64,000 nt of DNA from Billgrantia campisalis (GCF_022341425.1 NZ_JABFUC010000006.1:1-64000), one strand, 5' to 3'. Numbered from the stretch's first letter, positions 8,134 through 16,497 are shown. Notes: generated by a model from the sequence alone, not told the origin. Numbers and translations are program-made.

Positions 8134-8158
8134 TTATATATGCATCTATGTATATTTT
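8134..8158. promoter_or_regulatory. AT-rich imperfect dyad, candidate ArsR operator at the arx promoter
   Basis: An AT-rich island in a GC-rich intergenic region. It contains TTATATATGCAT followed by CTATGTATATTTT, an imperfect dyad of the kind bound by ArsR-family repressors. It sits about 30 bases upstream of the polyferredoxin start and includes TATA-like hexamers on the minus strand, so a bound repressor would block the arx promoter. A closely similar element lies before acr3 (12021-12040). Inferred from sequence only. Confidence 0.5.
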
Positions 8159-8240
8159 GCAGCGTTGCAGATAAGCTGGCCGCGTGCCAGCGCCCTCCCG
8201 GCCGAACTAGCCGAAAGTGCAACGACGAGGGTGCGGCAAT

Positions 8241-8254
8241 TTGCCCTAGATCAA
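8241..8254. promoter_or_regulatory. Possible FNR/Anr half-site
   Basis: TTGCCCTAGATCAA has the FNR spacing (5-4-5) with one perfect half (ATCAA) and one degenerate half (TTGCC against TTGAT). It lies 17 bases before the ATG at 8272 and about 135 bases upstream of the arx operon. Oxygen control would suit an anaerobic arsenite oxidase, but one half-site is weak evidence. Confidence 0.22.
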
Positions 8255-8271
8255 TTTTCCAGGAGGTTAGG

Positions 8272-8721
8272 ATGCCGGTTCTGGTCGAAGCCACGGCGGT
8301 GATCATCAAGGCCGAGGCCATCGAAAAGCGCCTTGAGGGGGGCTGGACCACGTTTCGCGATAGCGTGCCCACGGCGTCCTTCTGCTCGGACGATGAGCTG
8401 GTCAGTGTCTGTCTGGTGGACCCCGATGCGGTCACCCGTTTTGCCAACCGGCTGGCCGAGCTGGGCCTACGCTTTCGCTGGGAAGGTCCCTTCGAGGACA
8501 TCGCCTTTGCCGATCAGAAGCGGGGATTGATCACTCCCTGTGACTGGGTGAGCTTCGAGACCGTCAATATCGGGATCGGCGGCACACCGCCGGCCGTGGC
8601 GATCTGCCGGCGGACGGGCAGCCACTCCCATGAGCTGCGCGCGCCAGAAGGCTGGCGCTATCAGGGCTCGCTCAGCGAGGCCTTTGGGGCGGAGGGCAGC
8701 GGACCGGCCGCGTCGTTCTGA
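8272..8721 (+). CDS. Unrecognised 149-aa protein divergent from the arx operon
   Basis: I do not recognise this family. The ATG has an excellent ribosome site (AGGAGGTTAGG). The protein is about 149 residues, soluble, without signal peptide or membrane segment, and moderately acidic. It contains the stretches IEKRLEGGWTTFRDSVP, CSDDELVSVCLVDPDAV and WVSFETVNIGIGG. Cysteines are scattered (CSDDELVSVC, TPCDW, ICRR) and do not form a standard metal motif. It shares the 166-bp intergenic region with the arx operon and is transcribed away from it, an arrangement often seen for a co-regulated accessory gene. It converges on the thiolase gene downstream. Coding status is well supported by start, composition and length; function is unknown. 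Confidence 0.75.
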   Translation: MPVLVEATAVIIKAEAIEKRLEGGWTTFRDSVPTASFCSDDELVSVCLVDPDAVTRFANRLAELGLRFRWEGPFEDIAFADQKRGLITPCDWVSFETVNIGIGGTPPAVAICRRTGSHSHELRAPEGWRYQGSLSEAFGAEGSGPAASF

Positions 8722-8757
8722 GGGAGGTCGGGCAGGGGCGACGCGGCCAGCGTGGGA

Positions 8758-9942
8758 CTAGAGCATTTCCAGCGCCAGGGCGATGCCTTGGCCGCCGCCG
8801 ATGCACAGGGTGACGATGCCGCGACGCTCACCGTTGCGCTGCATGGCATGCAGCAGGCGGGTGGTCAGCACCGCGCCGGTGGCACCGATGGGATGGCCGT
8901 GGGCGATGGCGCCGCCCTCCACGTTGACGATCGCTTCCGGCAGGCCCAGCTCGCGCTGGCAGGCCAGGGCGATGGCGGCGAAGGCCTCGTTGATCTCGAC
9001 CCGGTCCAGATCGCCCACCGACCAGCCGGCCCGCTCGAGCGCCTGCTTGACCGCCGGCACCGGGCCGATGCCGAAGTAGTCGGGCTCCACGGCGCCGACG
9101 CCGAAGGCCACCAGCCGGGCCATGGGGGCGAGGCCCTGCTTGTCGGCCCAGTCGCGCTCGGCGACGATCATCGCCGCCGCGCCGCTGTTGAGCCCCGGCG
9201 CATTACCCGCCGTGATGGTGCCCTCCTTGCGGAAGGCGGGCTTGAGCCTGGCCAGGGACTCGGCGGTGGTATCGCCGCGGTTGTGCTCGTCGCGGGCGAA
9301 GGTCGTGGTGCCCTTGCGACTGGTCAGCTCCACCCCGGCGACCTCGGCGTCAAAATGGCCGGCCTCCTGGGCCTTGGAGAAGTTCAGCTGGGAGCGCAGC
9401 GCCCAGGCGTCCTGATCATCCCGGGAGACGCCGTAGCGGGTGACCAGATCCTCGGTGTGCCAGCCGGCGTGCTTGCCGCTGAAGGCATCGTTGAGGCCGT
9501 CGAAGAGCATGGTGTCGTGCATGGTCACATCGCCCATGCGGGCTCCCCAGCGGCCCTGGGGCAGCACATAGGGGGCGCGGTCCATGTTCTCCATGCCGCC
9601 GGCGATGGCGCAGTCGGCCATACCGCTCCAGATCTCCATGGCGGCATTGGCCACGGCCTGGGCGCCGGAGCCACAGACGCGGTTGATGGTGAGCGCCGGT
9701 ACTTCCACCGGCAGCCCGCCGGCGATGCCGGCCTGTCGGGCGGAGTTCATGCGGCAGCCGGCCTGGATGACGTGGCCCATGATCAGCGACTGTATCTTGT
9801 CGGCGGCCAGGCCGGATCGAGATAGGGTTTCCTGGATGACTCGCGCGCCCAGATCCGTGGCGGGGGTGTCTTTGAGGCTGCCACCGTAGGTGCCGATGGC
9901 GGTACGAACGGGGTGGCAGATGACGACGTCGCGAGATGACAT
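8758..9942 (-). CDS. Thiolase, acetyl-CoA acetyltransferase
   Basis: A 394-residue thiolase joining or cleaving beta-ketoacyl-CoA. All catalytic parts are present: acyl-accepting Cys90 in NRVCGSG, the EINEAFAAIAL loop, the GGAIAHGHPIGATG histidine motif, and the second cysteine in CIGGGQG at the end. Two in-frame ATGs exist; I prefer 9942 because the ribosome site CCGGAGAA is correctly spaced only from it (the ATG at 9948 is one base from the site). Candidate roles are acetoacetyl-CoA formation for polyhydroxybutyrate or beta-oxidation; nothing next to it decides. The gene stands alone, convergent with the unknown gene at 8272. Confidence 0.93.
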   Translation of the reverse strand: MSSRDVVICHPVRTAIGTYGGSLKDTPATDLGARVIQETLSRSGLAADKIQSLIMGHVIQAGCRMNSARQAGIAGGLPVEVPALTINRVCGSGAQAVANAAMEIWSGMADCAIAGGMENMDRAPYVLPQGRWGARMGDVTMHDTMLFDGLNDAFSGKHAGWHTEDLVTRYGVSRDDQDAWALRSQLNFSKAQEAGHFDAEVAGVELTSRKGTTTFARDEHNRGDTTAESLARLKPAFRKEGTITAGNAPGLNSGAAAMIVAERDWADKQGLAPMARLVAFGVGAVEPDYFGIGPVPAVKQALERAGWSVGDLDRVEINEAFAAIALACQRELGLPEAIVNVEGGAIAHGHPIGATGAVLTTRLLHAMQRNGERRGIVTLCIGGGQGIALALEML

Positions 9943-10031
9943 GGGCATTCTCCGGGTGTCGGGCTTTCAGGCGACCGGGATGGCCACCCATTGGCACCCC
10001 TCATCTATAGCACGTGGTTGGCGATCAGGCC

Positions 10032-10049
10032 CTGTTTGATATCAAACAG
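10032..10049. repeat. Perfect 18-bp palindrome upstream of thiolase
   Basis: CTGTTTGAT joined to ATCAAACAG is a perfect inverted repeat without spacer, 90 bases upstream of the thiolase start and just past the stop of the universal stress gene. No T-run follows on either strand, so it is more likely an operator than a terminator. The regulator is not identifiable. Confidence 0.4.
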
Positions 10050-10061
10050 TGGGCTCCGGTG

Positions 10062-10868
10062 TCAGGAAGCTTCGCCGGGCACCACCAGCACGGGGCAGTG
10101 GGCGTCGCGGGCGATGGCCTCGGCAGTGCTGCCCAGCAGGAATTCCTGGATGCGGTTGCGTCCGCGCTTGCCCATCACGATCAGGTCGGCCTGCTCGCCC
10201 CTGGCCTCCTCGACGATGGCATGGCGTGGATCGCCATCCAGCACCCGAGTCTCGAGACCCTCGGTGCGCTCGGCGATGGCGTCCAGATGGTGTTGGGCGT
10301 CGGCGATCTCGCGGTCGCAGCCGTCGGAGGCGCAGGTGACGGTGAGCGCCAGGCGGCGCCGGAAGTGCGGGGCGAGCCGCACCGCCAGTGCCTCCGCGCC
10401 GGCCACTGCCTCTGAGCCATCCGTGGCCAGCATCACAAGGCGTGAGTCGGCGCCGACCAGCGCCTCGGCCACCGGTTCCAGCCATAGCGGCTGCTGGGTC
10501 AGGCGGGCGGCATCCAGGGCCGTGCTGCCCAGGAAGAACTCGTGCAGGCGGCTGTGGCCACGACAGCCCATCAGCAGCAGGTCGGCGTCGAGCTCACTAG
10601 CGGCTTCGGTCAGCACCGCGCCGGGCTCGCCGCTGCGCACCTCATGGTCGATGGTCAGTCCCGGGGCGGCCAGATCGCCTGCAAGTTCGGCCAGCTTGGC
10701 CTCATAGTGGGGACGGTGGGTCTCTTCGGGAGTGGCGGGGTAGCGCGTGCTGAGCACATGGATCAGCGTTACCCGCTCCGCCCCCCAGGCGGTCAGCGTC
10801 TTCAGCCGGGCCTGCAGCAGCGGCCAGGCGGACGAGAAGTCCACGGCGACCACAATATGCTTGAACAT
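10062..10868 (-). CDS. Tandem-domain universal stress protein
   Basis: A 268-residue protein made of two UspA domains. The first starts FKHIVVAVDFSS and ends in the motif MGCRGHSRLHEFFLGST; the second (from about residue 140) contains MLATDGSEAVAG and ends with MGKRGRNRIQEFLLGST and HCPVLVVPG. Both carry the Gx2Gx9G(S/T) pattern of the ATP-binding Usp subfamily. It begins 22 bases after the stop of acr3 on the same strand and is probably co-transcribed with it. Usp genes are often found next to transporters, but the exact role here is unknown. Confidence 0.92.
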   Translation of the reverse strand: MFKHIVVAVDFSSAWPLLQARLKTLTAWGAERVTLIHVLSTRYPATPEETHRPHYEAKLAELAGDLAAPGLTIDHEVRSGEPGAVLTEAASELDADLLLMGCRGHSRLHEFFLGSTALDAARLTQQPLWLEPVAEALVGADSRLVMLATDGSEAVAGAEALAVRLAPHFRRRLALTVTCASDGCDREIADAQHHLDAIAERTEGLETRVLDGDPRHAIVEEARGEQADLIVMGKRGRNRIQEFLLGSTAEAIARDAHCPVLVVPGEAS

Positions 10869-10890
10869 GGTGTTACTCCTTGGCCATGAC

Positions 10891-11991
10891 TTAGCCTTTT
10901 GCCCCGGCGGCCGCCGGGGCCTCGGCCTCGGGGAAGTGGTGCCGGGTCTTGTTGGCGATGCGCACCAGCGCCAGCATCAGCGGCACCTCTACCAGCACCC
11001 CCACCACCGTGGCCAGCGCCGCGCCGGACTGCAGGCCGAACAGGGCGATGGCGGCGGCAACGGCCAGCTCGAAGAAGTTGCTGGCGCCGATCATCGCCCC
11101 GGGGGCGGCGACGTTGTGGGGCACCTTCCACGCCTTGGCCCAGCCATAGGCGATAAAGAAGATCAGGAAGGTCTGGATGATCAGCGGGATGGCGATCAGC
11201 ACGATGTGCAGCGGGTTGGCGATGATCACCTCGCCCTGGAAGGCGAACAGCAGCACCAGGGTGATGATCAGCCCGATCGGGGTGACCGGTGCCAGGCGTT
11301 TCATGAAGACGTTGTCGTACCACTCGATGCCGCGGCGGGCGATCAGGGTGCGCCGTGTCAGGTAGCCGGCGGCCAGCGGAATCACGATATACAGCAAGAC
11401 CGACAGGGCGACCGTGTCCCAGGGGACCTGGATATTGGAGACGCCGAGCAGGAAGACCACGATGGGCGCGAAGGCGAACAGCATGATCAGGTCATTGAGG
11501 GCGACCTGCACCAGGGTGTAGGCGGCGTCGCCTCGGGTCAGGTAGCTCCAGACGAAGACCATGGCAGTACAGGGCGCCGCTCCCAGCAGGATGGCCCCGG
11601 CCAGGTATTCACTGGCACGATCCTCGGGAATCAGCGGAGCGAACACCACCATCAGGAAGAACCAGGCGATGGCGAACATGGTGAAGGGCTTGATCAGCCA
11701 GTTCACCGAGGTGGTAATGACCAGCCCCTTGGGCTGGCGGCGCACGCCGAGCACGGCGGTAAAGTCGATCTGCGCCATCATGGGAAAGATCATCGCCCAG
11801 ATCAGGATCGCCACCGGGATCGACACCTGGGCATATTCGAAGCGCGATAGCGTTTCGGGCACCGCCGGGGCGAACTGACCGAGCAGCACCCCGACGACGA
11901 TGGCCAGCGCCACCCAGACCGAGAGGAAGCGCTCAAACAGTCCCATTCCTTCGGAGGTGCTGGGGGCCTGGGTATCCTGGTGTGCGGTCAT
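10891..11991 (-). CDS. acr3: Acr3-family arsenite efflux permease
   Basis: A 366-residue inner-membrane protein with about ten helices, the Acr3 (BART superfamily) fold. The invariant cysteine is Cys141 in GAAPCTAMVFVWSYLTRGD; the second critical residue is Glu335 in GVLVEVPLML; IGASNFFELAVA is also an Acr3 hallmark. It expels arsenite using the proton gradient. The ATG has a good ribosome site (AGGAGTCGTGC). An AT-rich palindrome lies 30-50 bases upstream, and the stress protein gene follows closely. Together with arsR it forms the detoxification arm next to the arsenite-oxidising arx operon. Identification is firm. Confidence 0.96.
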   Translation of the reverse strand: MTAHQDTQAPSTSEGMGLFERFLSVWVALAIVVGVLLGQFAPAVPETLSRFEYAQVSIPVAILIWAMIFPMMAQIDFTAVLGVRRQPKGLVITTSVNWLIKPFTMFAIAWFFLMVVFAPLIPEDRASEYLAGAILLGAAPCTAMVFVWSYLTRGDAAYTLVQVALNDLIMLFAFAPIVVFLLGVSNIQVPWDTVALSVLLYIVIPLAAGYLTRRTLIARRGIEWYDNVFMKRLAPVTPIGLIITLVLLFAFQGEVIIANPLHIVLIAIPLIIQTFLIFFIAYGWAKAWKVPHNVAAPGAMIGASNFFELAVAAAIALFGLQSGAALATVVGVLVEVPLMLALVRIANKTRHHFPEAEAPAAAGAKG

Positions 11992-12020
11992 GCACGACTC
12001 CTGAATTCGGGAAATCGATT

Positions 12021-12040
12021 ATATATGGATTGGCATATAT
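12021..12040. promoter_or_regulatory. Inverted repeat ATATATG-N6-CATATAT, candidate ArsR operator of acr3
   Basis: ATATATG (12021-12027) and CATATAT (12034-12040) are perfect 7-base inverted repeats separated by GATTGG, in the leader of acr3. The left arm and flank (TTATATATG) are identical to the element before the arx operon. Operator function is inferred. Confidence 0.55.
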
Positions 12041-12118
12041 GATACGCGGGATGGGGCAGGGTGACTACCATCGCACTCAAAGGGCGCGACCCCGGGCGAG
12101 GTTTGTGCCGCGCGGGCG

Positions 12119-12778
12119 TCAGTCGCCAGCCGGTGCGTTGCGCTGCGAGGGAGCCCGCTGAAATGCCGGTGAGACCCGGTTCGGGTCCTGCACATCGCGC
12201 TGGCGGGCGGCGGCCTCGCTCCACCAGGCGAGCTGGGCCAGGGTACGGCCGAAGTAGCCGGCCCAGCGGTCGGGTTCCTCGAAAAAACGGCCATCCTCGT
12301 CGAGCGCTTCCTGAGCCTTCGGCACGTGGATCATCGCCGATACCGGCAGGCAACCGAGTTCCGCAAGGAAGGTGCGCATCGCCACGGCCGCCCGGGCGCC
12401 GCCCCACTGGCCGGCGGAGTAGGTGACGATGGCGCTGGGCTTGAAGGCAAACAGCGAGCTGCCGAAGTGGTTGAGCAGGTGGGCGAGCGCAGGGCTCATG
12501 GAGTGGTTGTACTCGGGGCTGACCATCACATAGCCGTCGGCGGCCTCGATCTTTGCGGCCAGGGCATCCAGCGCTTCCGGCGCTCGGGTCTTGGCGTAGG
12601 CGAAGTGGGGCTTGAAGACGGACCCGAGTTCGATCTCAAGCGGGTCGATCAGCTCCACCGCGGCGCCGTCGGCCTCGAGCAGGCTGGTGCAGGCCCGGGC
12701 CACTCGCAGGCCGAGGCGGGCGGGAGAGGGGGGCGTGCTGTCCCGGGCGGAGCCCAGGAAGACCAGGAAGCGGGGCAT
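12119..12778 (-). CDS. NADPH-dependent FMN reductase (flavodoxin-like fold)
   Basis: A 219-residue flavoprotein of the NADPH-dependent FMN reductase family. The phosphate loop FLGSARDSTPP binds FMN, and the PEYNHSMSPALAHLLNHFGS segment (about residues 92-112) and YSAGQWGGARA are typical of this family. It could reduce quinones, chromate or free flavin. It is not a clear ArsH: the ArsH N-terminal signature is absent. The ATG at 12778 has AAGGAGAAACACC upstream. It lies upstream of acr3 on the same strand with the candidate operator between them, so it is probably a separate transcript. The last ~25 residues are polar and variable. Confidence 0.88.
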   Translation of the reverse strand: MPRFLVFLGSARDSTPPSPARLGLRVARACTSLLEADGAAVELIDPLEIELGSVFKPHFAYAKTRAPEALDALAAKIEAADGYVMVSPEYNHSMSPALAHLLNHFGSSLFAFKPSAIVTYSAGQWGGARAAVAMRTFLAELGCLPVSAMIHVPKAQEALDEDGRFFEEPDRWAGYFGRTLAQLAWWSEAAARQRDVQDPNRVSPAFQRAPSQRNAPAGD

Positions 12779-12883
12779 GGTGTTTCTCCTTATCAATGCC
12801 AGGGCGATAGTATCGTCGGGCGACCGGGGCATGACGGCTGCGCTATCGTACCCGGCGATGCTGCCCCTTGACGAGGAGACCCC

Positions 12884-13501
12884 GTGATCCGCACTGATTC
12901 CCTGCGACTCGAGGGCCTGGCCATCGGCGATGTGGCGCCGGTGCGCCAGACCGTTGCCCCGGGTGAGATACTGTGCCTCTCCGGCGCCAGCGGCTCCGGC
13001 AAGAGCCGGCTGCTGCGCGCCATTGCCGACCTGGAGCCCCACGAGGGCGAGGTCTGGTTGGGCGAGCAGGCCCAGTCGGCCACCCCCGGCCATGTCTGGC
13101 GGCGGGCCGTGATGCTGGTGCCGGCTGAAAGCCACTGGTGGGCCGAGCGGGTCGGCGAGCATCTGCTCGAGCCCGAGACGGCCGATCTCGCGGCGCTGGG
13201 GTTCGAGCGCGCCGTGCTCGACTGGTCGGTCGCGCATCTCTCCTCCGGCGAGAAGCAGCGGCTGGCGCTGCTACGGACGGTCAGTCGGGCCCCTTCCGCG
13301 CTGCTGCTCGACGAGCCCACGGCCAACCTGGACGATGCCACGGCACGCCGCGTCGAGGCCTGGCTCACGGAGCGGATTCGCCAGCGCGGCTGGCCGACCC
13401 TGTGGGTCGCCCACGACATGGCCCAGATCCGCCGCGTGGCGGACTGGCACTGCCGTTTGGTGGAAGGCCGGCTGACAGAGGAGCGCGCCCCATGGACGTG
13501 A
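12884..13501 (+). CDS. fetA: ABC exporter ATP-binding subunit, FetA (YbbL)-like
   Basis: A 205-residue ABC ATPase: Walker A GASGSGKS (residues 34-41), signature LSSGEKQRLALLR, Walker B ALLLDEPTANLDD, H-loop WVAHDMAQI. The small size and the partner permease fit FetAB, which in E. coli exports iron and lowers oxidative stress. The GTG start is set by the site ACGAGGAGACCCC. The gene overlaps fetB by ten bases and diverges from the FMN reductase gene. Confidence 0.88.
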   Translation: MIRTDSLRLEGLAIGDVAPVRQTVAPGEILCLSGASGSGKSRLLRAIADLEPHEGEVWLGEQAQSATPGHVWRRAVMLVPAESHWWAERVGEHLLEPETADLAALGFERAVLDWSVAHLSSGEKQRLALLRTVSRAPSALLLDEPTANLDDATARRVEAWLTERIRQRGWPTLWVAHDMAQIRRVADWHCRLVEGRLTEERAPWT

Positions 13502-14295
13502 TCGAACTCGGCTGGTGGCAGCTGGCCGCCGCCGCGCTGCTGGTGGTGGCGCTGGCCGGCTGTACGGCCTGGGCCCGGCTGGGCATGACGCAGAGCCTGC
13601 TGATTGCCGCGGCGCGTACCGTGATCCAGCTGGCGCTGGTCGGCCTGGTTCTCGAGGCGCTGTTCGCCGCCGAACGGCTGCTGTGGGTGGCGCTGATGGC
13701 GCTGGCGATGCTGTTGATCGCCGGGCGCGAGGTGATGGCCCGCCAGAAACGCCGGCTGCTGGGCGGCTGGGCCTTCGGCATCGGCACCCTGTCGATGTTT
13801 CTGTCGTCGTTCACGGTGGCGGTGCTCACCCTCACCGTGATCATCGGCCCCGAGCCCTGGTATCTGCCCCAGTACGCCATACCGCTGCTCGGCATGATGC
13901 TCGGCAACACCATGACCGGGGTTGCCCTGGCCATGGACCGTCTCACCGATACCGCCTGGCGGCAGCGGGGCGTGATCGAAAATCGCCTGATGCTGGGTCA
14001 GCCCTGGCAGCAGGCGATCGGCGATATCCGCCGCGAGGCGATGCGCAGCGGTCTGATGCCGACGATCAACGCCATGGCCGCCGCCGGCGTGGTGAGCCTG
14101 CCGGGCATGATGACCGGCCAGATACTCGCCGGCACCGCGCCGGGGCTGGCGGTGAAATATCAGATCCTGATCATGTTCACCATCACCCTGGGCACCGGCT
14201 TCGGCACCCTGGCGGCGGTGGCGGCGGGTAGCCGACGGCTGTTCGATTCCCGTGAGCGGCTGCGTCTGGACCGGCTGGCGCCGCCCCGGGGATGA
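13492..14295 (+). CDS. fetB: ABC exporter permease subunit, FetB (YbbM)-like
   Basis: A 267-residue membrane protein of the UPF0014/FetB family with about six to seven helices. Conserved stretches are ARTVIQLALVGLVLE, LLGMMLGNTMTGVALAMDR and SLPGMMTGQILAGTAP. It pairs with the ATPase encoded just before it. The substrate is presumed to be iron by family; that is not shown by the sequence. The gene converges on the alpha/beta hydrolase gene with a 42-base gap and no clear terminator hairpin. Confidence 0.92.
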   Translation: MDVIELGWWQLAAAALLVVALAGCTAWARLGMTQSLLIAAARTVIQLALVGLVLEALFAAERLLWVALMALAMLLIAGREVMARQKRRLLGGWAFGIGTLSMFLSSFTVAVLTLTVIIGPEPWYLPQYAIPLLGMMLGNTMTGVALAMDRLTDTAWRQRGVIENRLMLGQPWQQAIGDIRREAMRSGLMPTINAMAAAGVVSLPGMMTGQILAGTAPGLAVKYQILIMFTITLGTGFGTLAAVAAGSRRLFDSRERLRLDRLAPPRG

Positions 14296-14337
14296 GGGGT
14301 ATCACAAGGGGGCAAGCCAAATTGAGGCTGACAGTCC

Positions 14338-15126
14338 TTACCGTGGGTGGCGTAGCGCCTCGAGAAAGGCCGCCACGGCCGCGATCAGCCGCTCCGGGCA
14401 TTCGCGGTGCGGCACATGCCCGCAGCCGCTGAATATCCGTGTCTCGGCGGGGCCGGCCGTCAGCGCGGCGATGCGCGCCGCCTGCTCCGTCGAGCCGTAC
14501 TCGTCCTGCTCGCCGTGAATGGCCAGCGTGGGGCAGCGCACCCGGGCGAGGGCATCGTCCAGTCGCCAGTGGCGGAAGGCCTCGGAGTGCCAGTTGTCGA
14601 CCCAGCTGCGCAGCGCCCACTCGGCCTTGTCGCCGTGGTACCTGGCCAGGCGTGACAGGCCGCCCGGTTCGGCCAGGGCCTGCTCCGCCTCGCGAATGCC
14701 GGCCAGGGTGCGCGGCTCGGTGAAGGCCTGGGCCGCCACCGTGATCAGCGCCTCGCAGCCGTCACCGTGGTGCCCGGCCGCGTAGGCGGCCATGCCGCCG
14801 CCCACGCTATGGCCGAGCAGCACGAAGCGTGCGAGCCCCAGCCGCTCGCGAACGGCGGCGAAGGCGCCCGCGGCCTCGTCGGCAATAAAGCTGGTCGGCT
14901 GCGGCCCCGGGAAGGGCGCCGAGCGCCCGTAGCCGAGGCGGTCGTAGGCGATCACCTCACGCCCGGTTGCCTCGGCCAGCTGCGCCGGGAAGTCCCGCCA
15001 CAGCGCCACGCAGCCCAGCGAATCGTGCAGCAGCACGATGGGACTGCCTGCCCCGGGGGCCGGCGAGGGCCGCCAGCGGGCGACATGGAGGCCGCCCGCC
15101 GGGGTGTCGAGGAGCCAGGCCTCCAT
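14338..15126 (-). CDS. Alpha/beta-fold hydrolase
   Basis: A 262-residue esterase-like protein. The nucleophile elbow is GHSVGG; the oxyanion segment is LLHDSLGC; the acid lies in IHGEQDEYG; the catalytic histidine is in SGCGHVPHRECPE near the end. The ATG overlaps the stop codon of the thiolase gene by one base (TGATG), so it is translationally coupled to it and probably under the same TetR control. Substrate unknown; a thioesterase or ester hydrolase acting on an acyl intermediate would fit the operon. Confidence 0.88.
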   Translation of the reverse strand: MEAWLLDTPAGGLHVARWRPSPAPGAGSPIVLLHDSLGCVALWRDFPAQLAEATGREVIAYDRLGYGRSAPFPGPQPTSFIADEAAGAFAAVRERLGLARFVLLGHSVGGGMAAYAAGHHGDGCEALITVAAQAFTEPRTLAGIREAEQALAEPGGLSRLARYHGDKAEWALRSWVDNWHSEAFRHWRLDDALARVRCPTLAIHGEQDEYGSTEQAARIAALTAGPAETRIFSGCGHVPHRECPERLIAAVAAFLEALRHPR

Positions 15127-16313
15127 CAGTCGATCAGCTCGACCGCCACTGCGGTGGCTTCGCCGCCGCCGATGCACAGGCTGGCGATGCCGCGCTTGCC
15201 GCCCTTGGTGCGCAGGGCATGGATCAGGGTGGCGATGATCCGCGAGCCGGTGGAGCCGATGGGGTGGCCCTGGGCGCAGGCGCCGCCGTAGACGTTGACC
15301 TTGTCGTGGGGGATGTCGAGCCCGTCCATGGCCAGCAGGGTGACTACCGCGAAGGCTTCGTTGATCTCGAACAGGTCGACGTCGGAGACGCTCCAGTCGA
15401 GTTTCTTCAGCAGCTTGTCGATGGCGCCCACCGGGGCGATGGTGAACTCGCTGGGATGCTGGGAGTGGGTGCTGTGACCCAGCATGCGCGCCAGCGGCTT
15501 GGCCCCCAGGCGGTCCGCCGCCGCCTGGCTGGCCAGGATCAGCGCCGAGGCGCCGTCGGAGATGGAGCTCGAGTTGGCGGCGGTGATGGTGCCCTCCTTG
15601 GCGAAGGCCGGCCGCAGCGAGCGGATCTTGTCGAGATTGGCCTGGAAGGGCTGCTCGTCATGCTCGACCAGCGTTTCGCCCTTGCGGCTGGTCACGGTGA
15701 CCGCTGCCATCTCGGCGTTCAGATGGCCGTCGTTGGTGGCCGCCATGGCGCGCTCCAGGGAGGCGATGGCGAAGTCGTCCAGGCGCTCGCGGCTGTAGTC
15801 CCGGGCGCTGGCGACATCCTGGGCGAACACGCCCATCAGCTTGCCGGTCTCGGCGTCTTCCAGGCCGTCCAGGAACATGTGATCCTTGAGCTCGCCGTGG
15901 CCCAGGCGATAGCCGGTGCGCGCCTTGGTCAGCACGTGGGGCGCGTTGGACATGGACTCCATGCCGCCGGCCAGCATCACCTCGCCGCTGCCGGCGCGAA
16001 TCAGGTCGTGGGCCAGCATGGTGGCCTTCATGCCCGAGCCGCACAGCTTGTTGACGGTGGTGGCGCCGATGCCGTCGGGAATACCGGCCTGGCGCATGGC
16101 CTGGCGGGCCGGGCCCTGCTTGACGCCGCCGGGCAGCACGCAGCCCATGATGCCTTCATCGATGCTGGCGGCCTCGATGCCGGCGCGCTCGATGGCGGCG
16201 CGGATGGCCACGGCGGCGAGCTCCGGCGCCGTCATGCTGGAGAGGCTGCCCAGCATGCCGCCCATGGGGGTGCGGGTCGCGGACAGAAAGACGATATCGT
16301 TGGGGCTGCTCAT
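15126..16313 (-). CDS. Thiolase, acetyl-CoA acetyltransferase (second copy)
   Basis: A 395-residue thiolase with Cys91 in NKLCGSG, the FEINEAFAVVTL loop, YGGACAQGHPIGSTG with the catalytic His, and CIGGGEATA at the end. It differs clearly from the thiolase at 8758-9942 (for example ACAQGHPIGST against AIAHGHPIGAT), so the two are paralogues, not a duplication. The ATG at 16313 has GGGAGA upstream. It is the first gene of a two-gene operon with the hydrolase and is divergent from the TetR gene; an operator-like sequence sits between them. Likely role: the final cleavage step of an acyl-CoA degradation pathway. Confidence 0.94.
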   Translation of the reverse strand: MSSPNDIVFLSATRTPMGGMLGSLSSMTAPELAAVAIRAAIERAGIEAASIDEGIMGCVLPGGVKQGPARQAMRQAGIPDGIGATTVNKLCGSGMKATMLAHDLIRAGSGEVMLAGGMESMSNAPHVLTKARTGYRLGHGELKDHMFLDGLEDAETGKLMGVFAQDVASARDYSRERLDDFAIASLERAMAATNDGHLNAEMAAVTVTSRKGETLVEHDEQPFQANLDKIRSLRPAFAKEGTITAANSSSISDGASALILASQAAADRLGAKPLARMLGHSTHSQHPSEFTIAPVGAIDKLLKKLDWSVSDVDLFEINEAFAVVTLLAMDGLDIPHDKVNVYGGACAQGHPIGSTGSRIIATLIHALRTKGGKRGIASLCIGGGEATAVAVELID

Positions 16314-16470
16314 TGTGTGATCTCCCGGTATGGCGTGTAGTGGGTGGCGCATGGCCGCCCTGCTGTTGTGATTGTGGTCCGGTCTGGCCGGCTTCGTCCC
16401 GGTAGGGGACGGGGTGGCCTCGGCACACCTTGCGTTGACCTGTCGACGGGGCTGTGTTTCTCTCAAGATC

Positions 16471-16487
16471 AACCAAGCAAGCGCTAG
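16471..16487 (-). promoter_or_regulatory. Candidate TetR operator, copy 1 (thiolase/TetR divergent promoter)
   Basis: On the minus strand this reads CTAGCGCTTGCTTGGTT. It matches 15 of 17 bases with CTAGCGCTTGTTAGGTT at 17156-17172. It lies 11 bases before the TetR ATG and within the thiolase promoter region, as expected for an autoregulated TetR site. Confidence 0.6.
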
Positions 16488-16497
16488 TGTAAACCCG

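Noticed and set aside
10032-10049. FNR box (TTGAT...ATCAA)
   Set aside because: The two halves abut with no four-base spacer, so it does not fit an FNR/Anr site.
12119-12778. Annotation as ArsH because of the arsenic context
   Set aside because: The ArsH N-terminal signature is missing; the sequence fits the general NADPH-dependent FMN reductase family.
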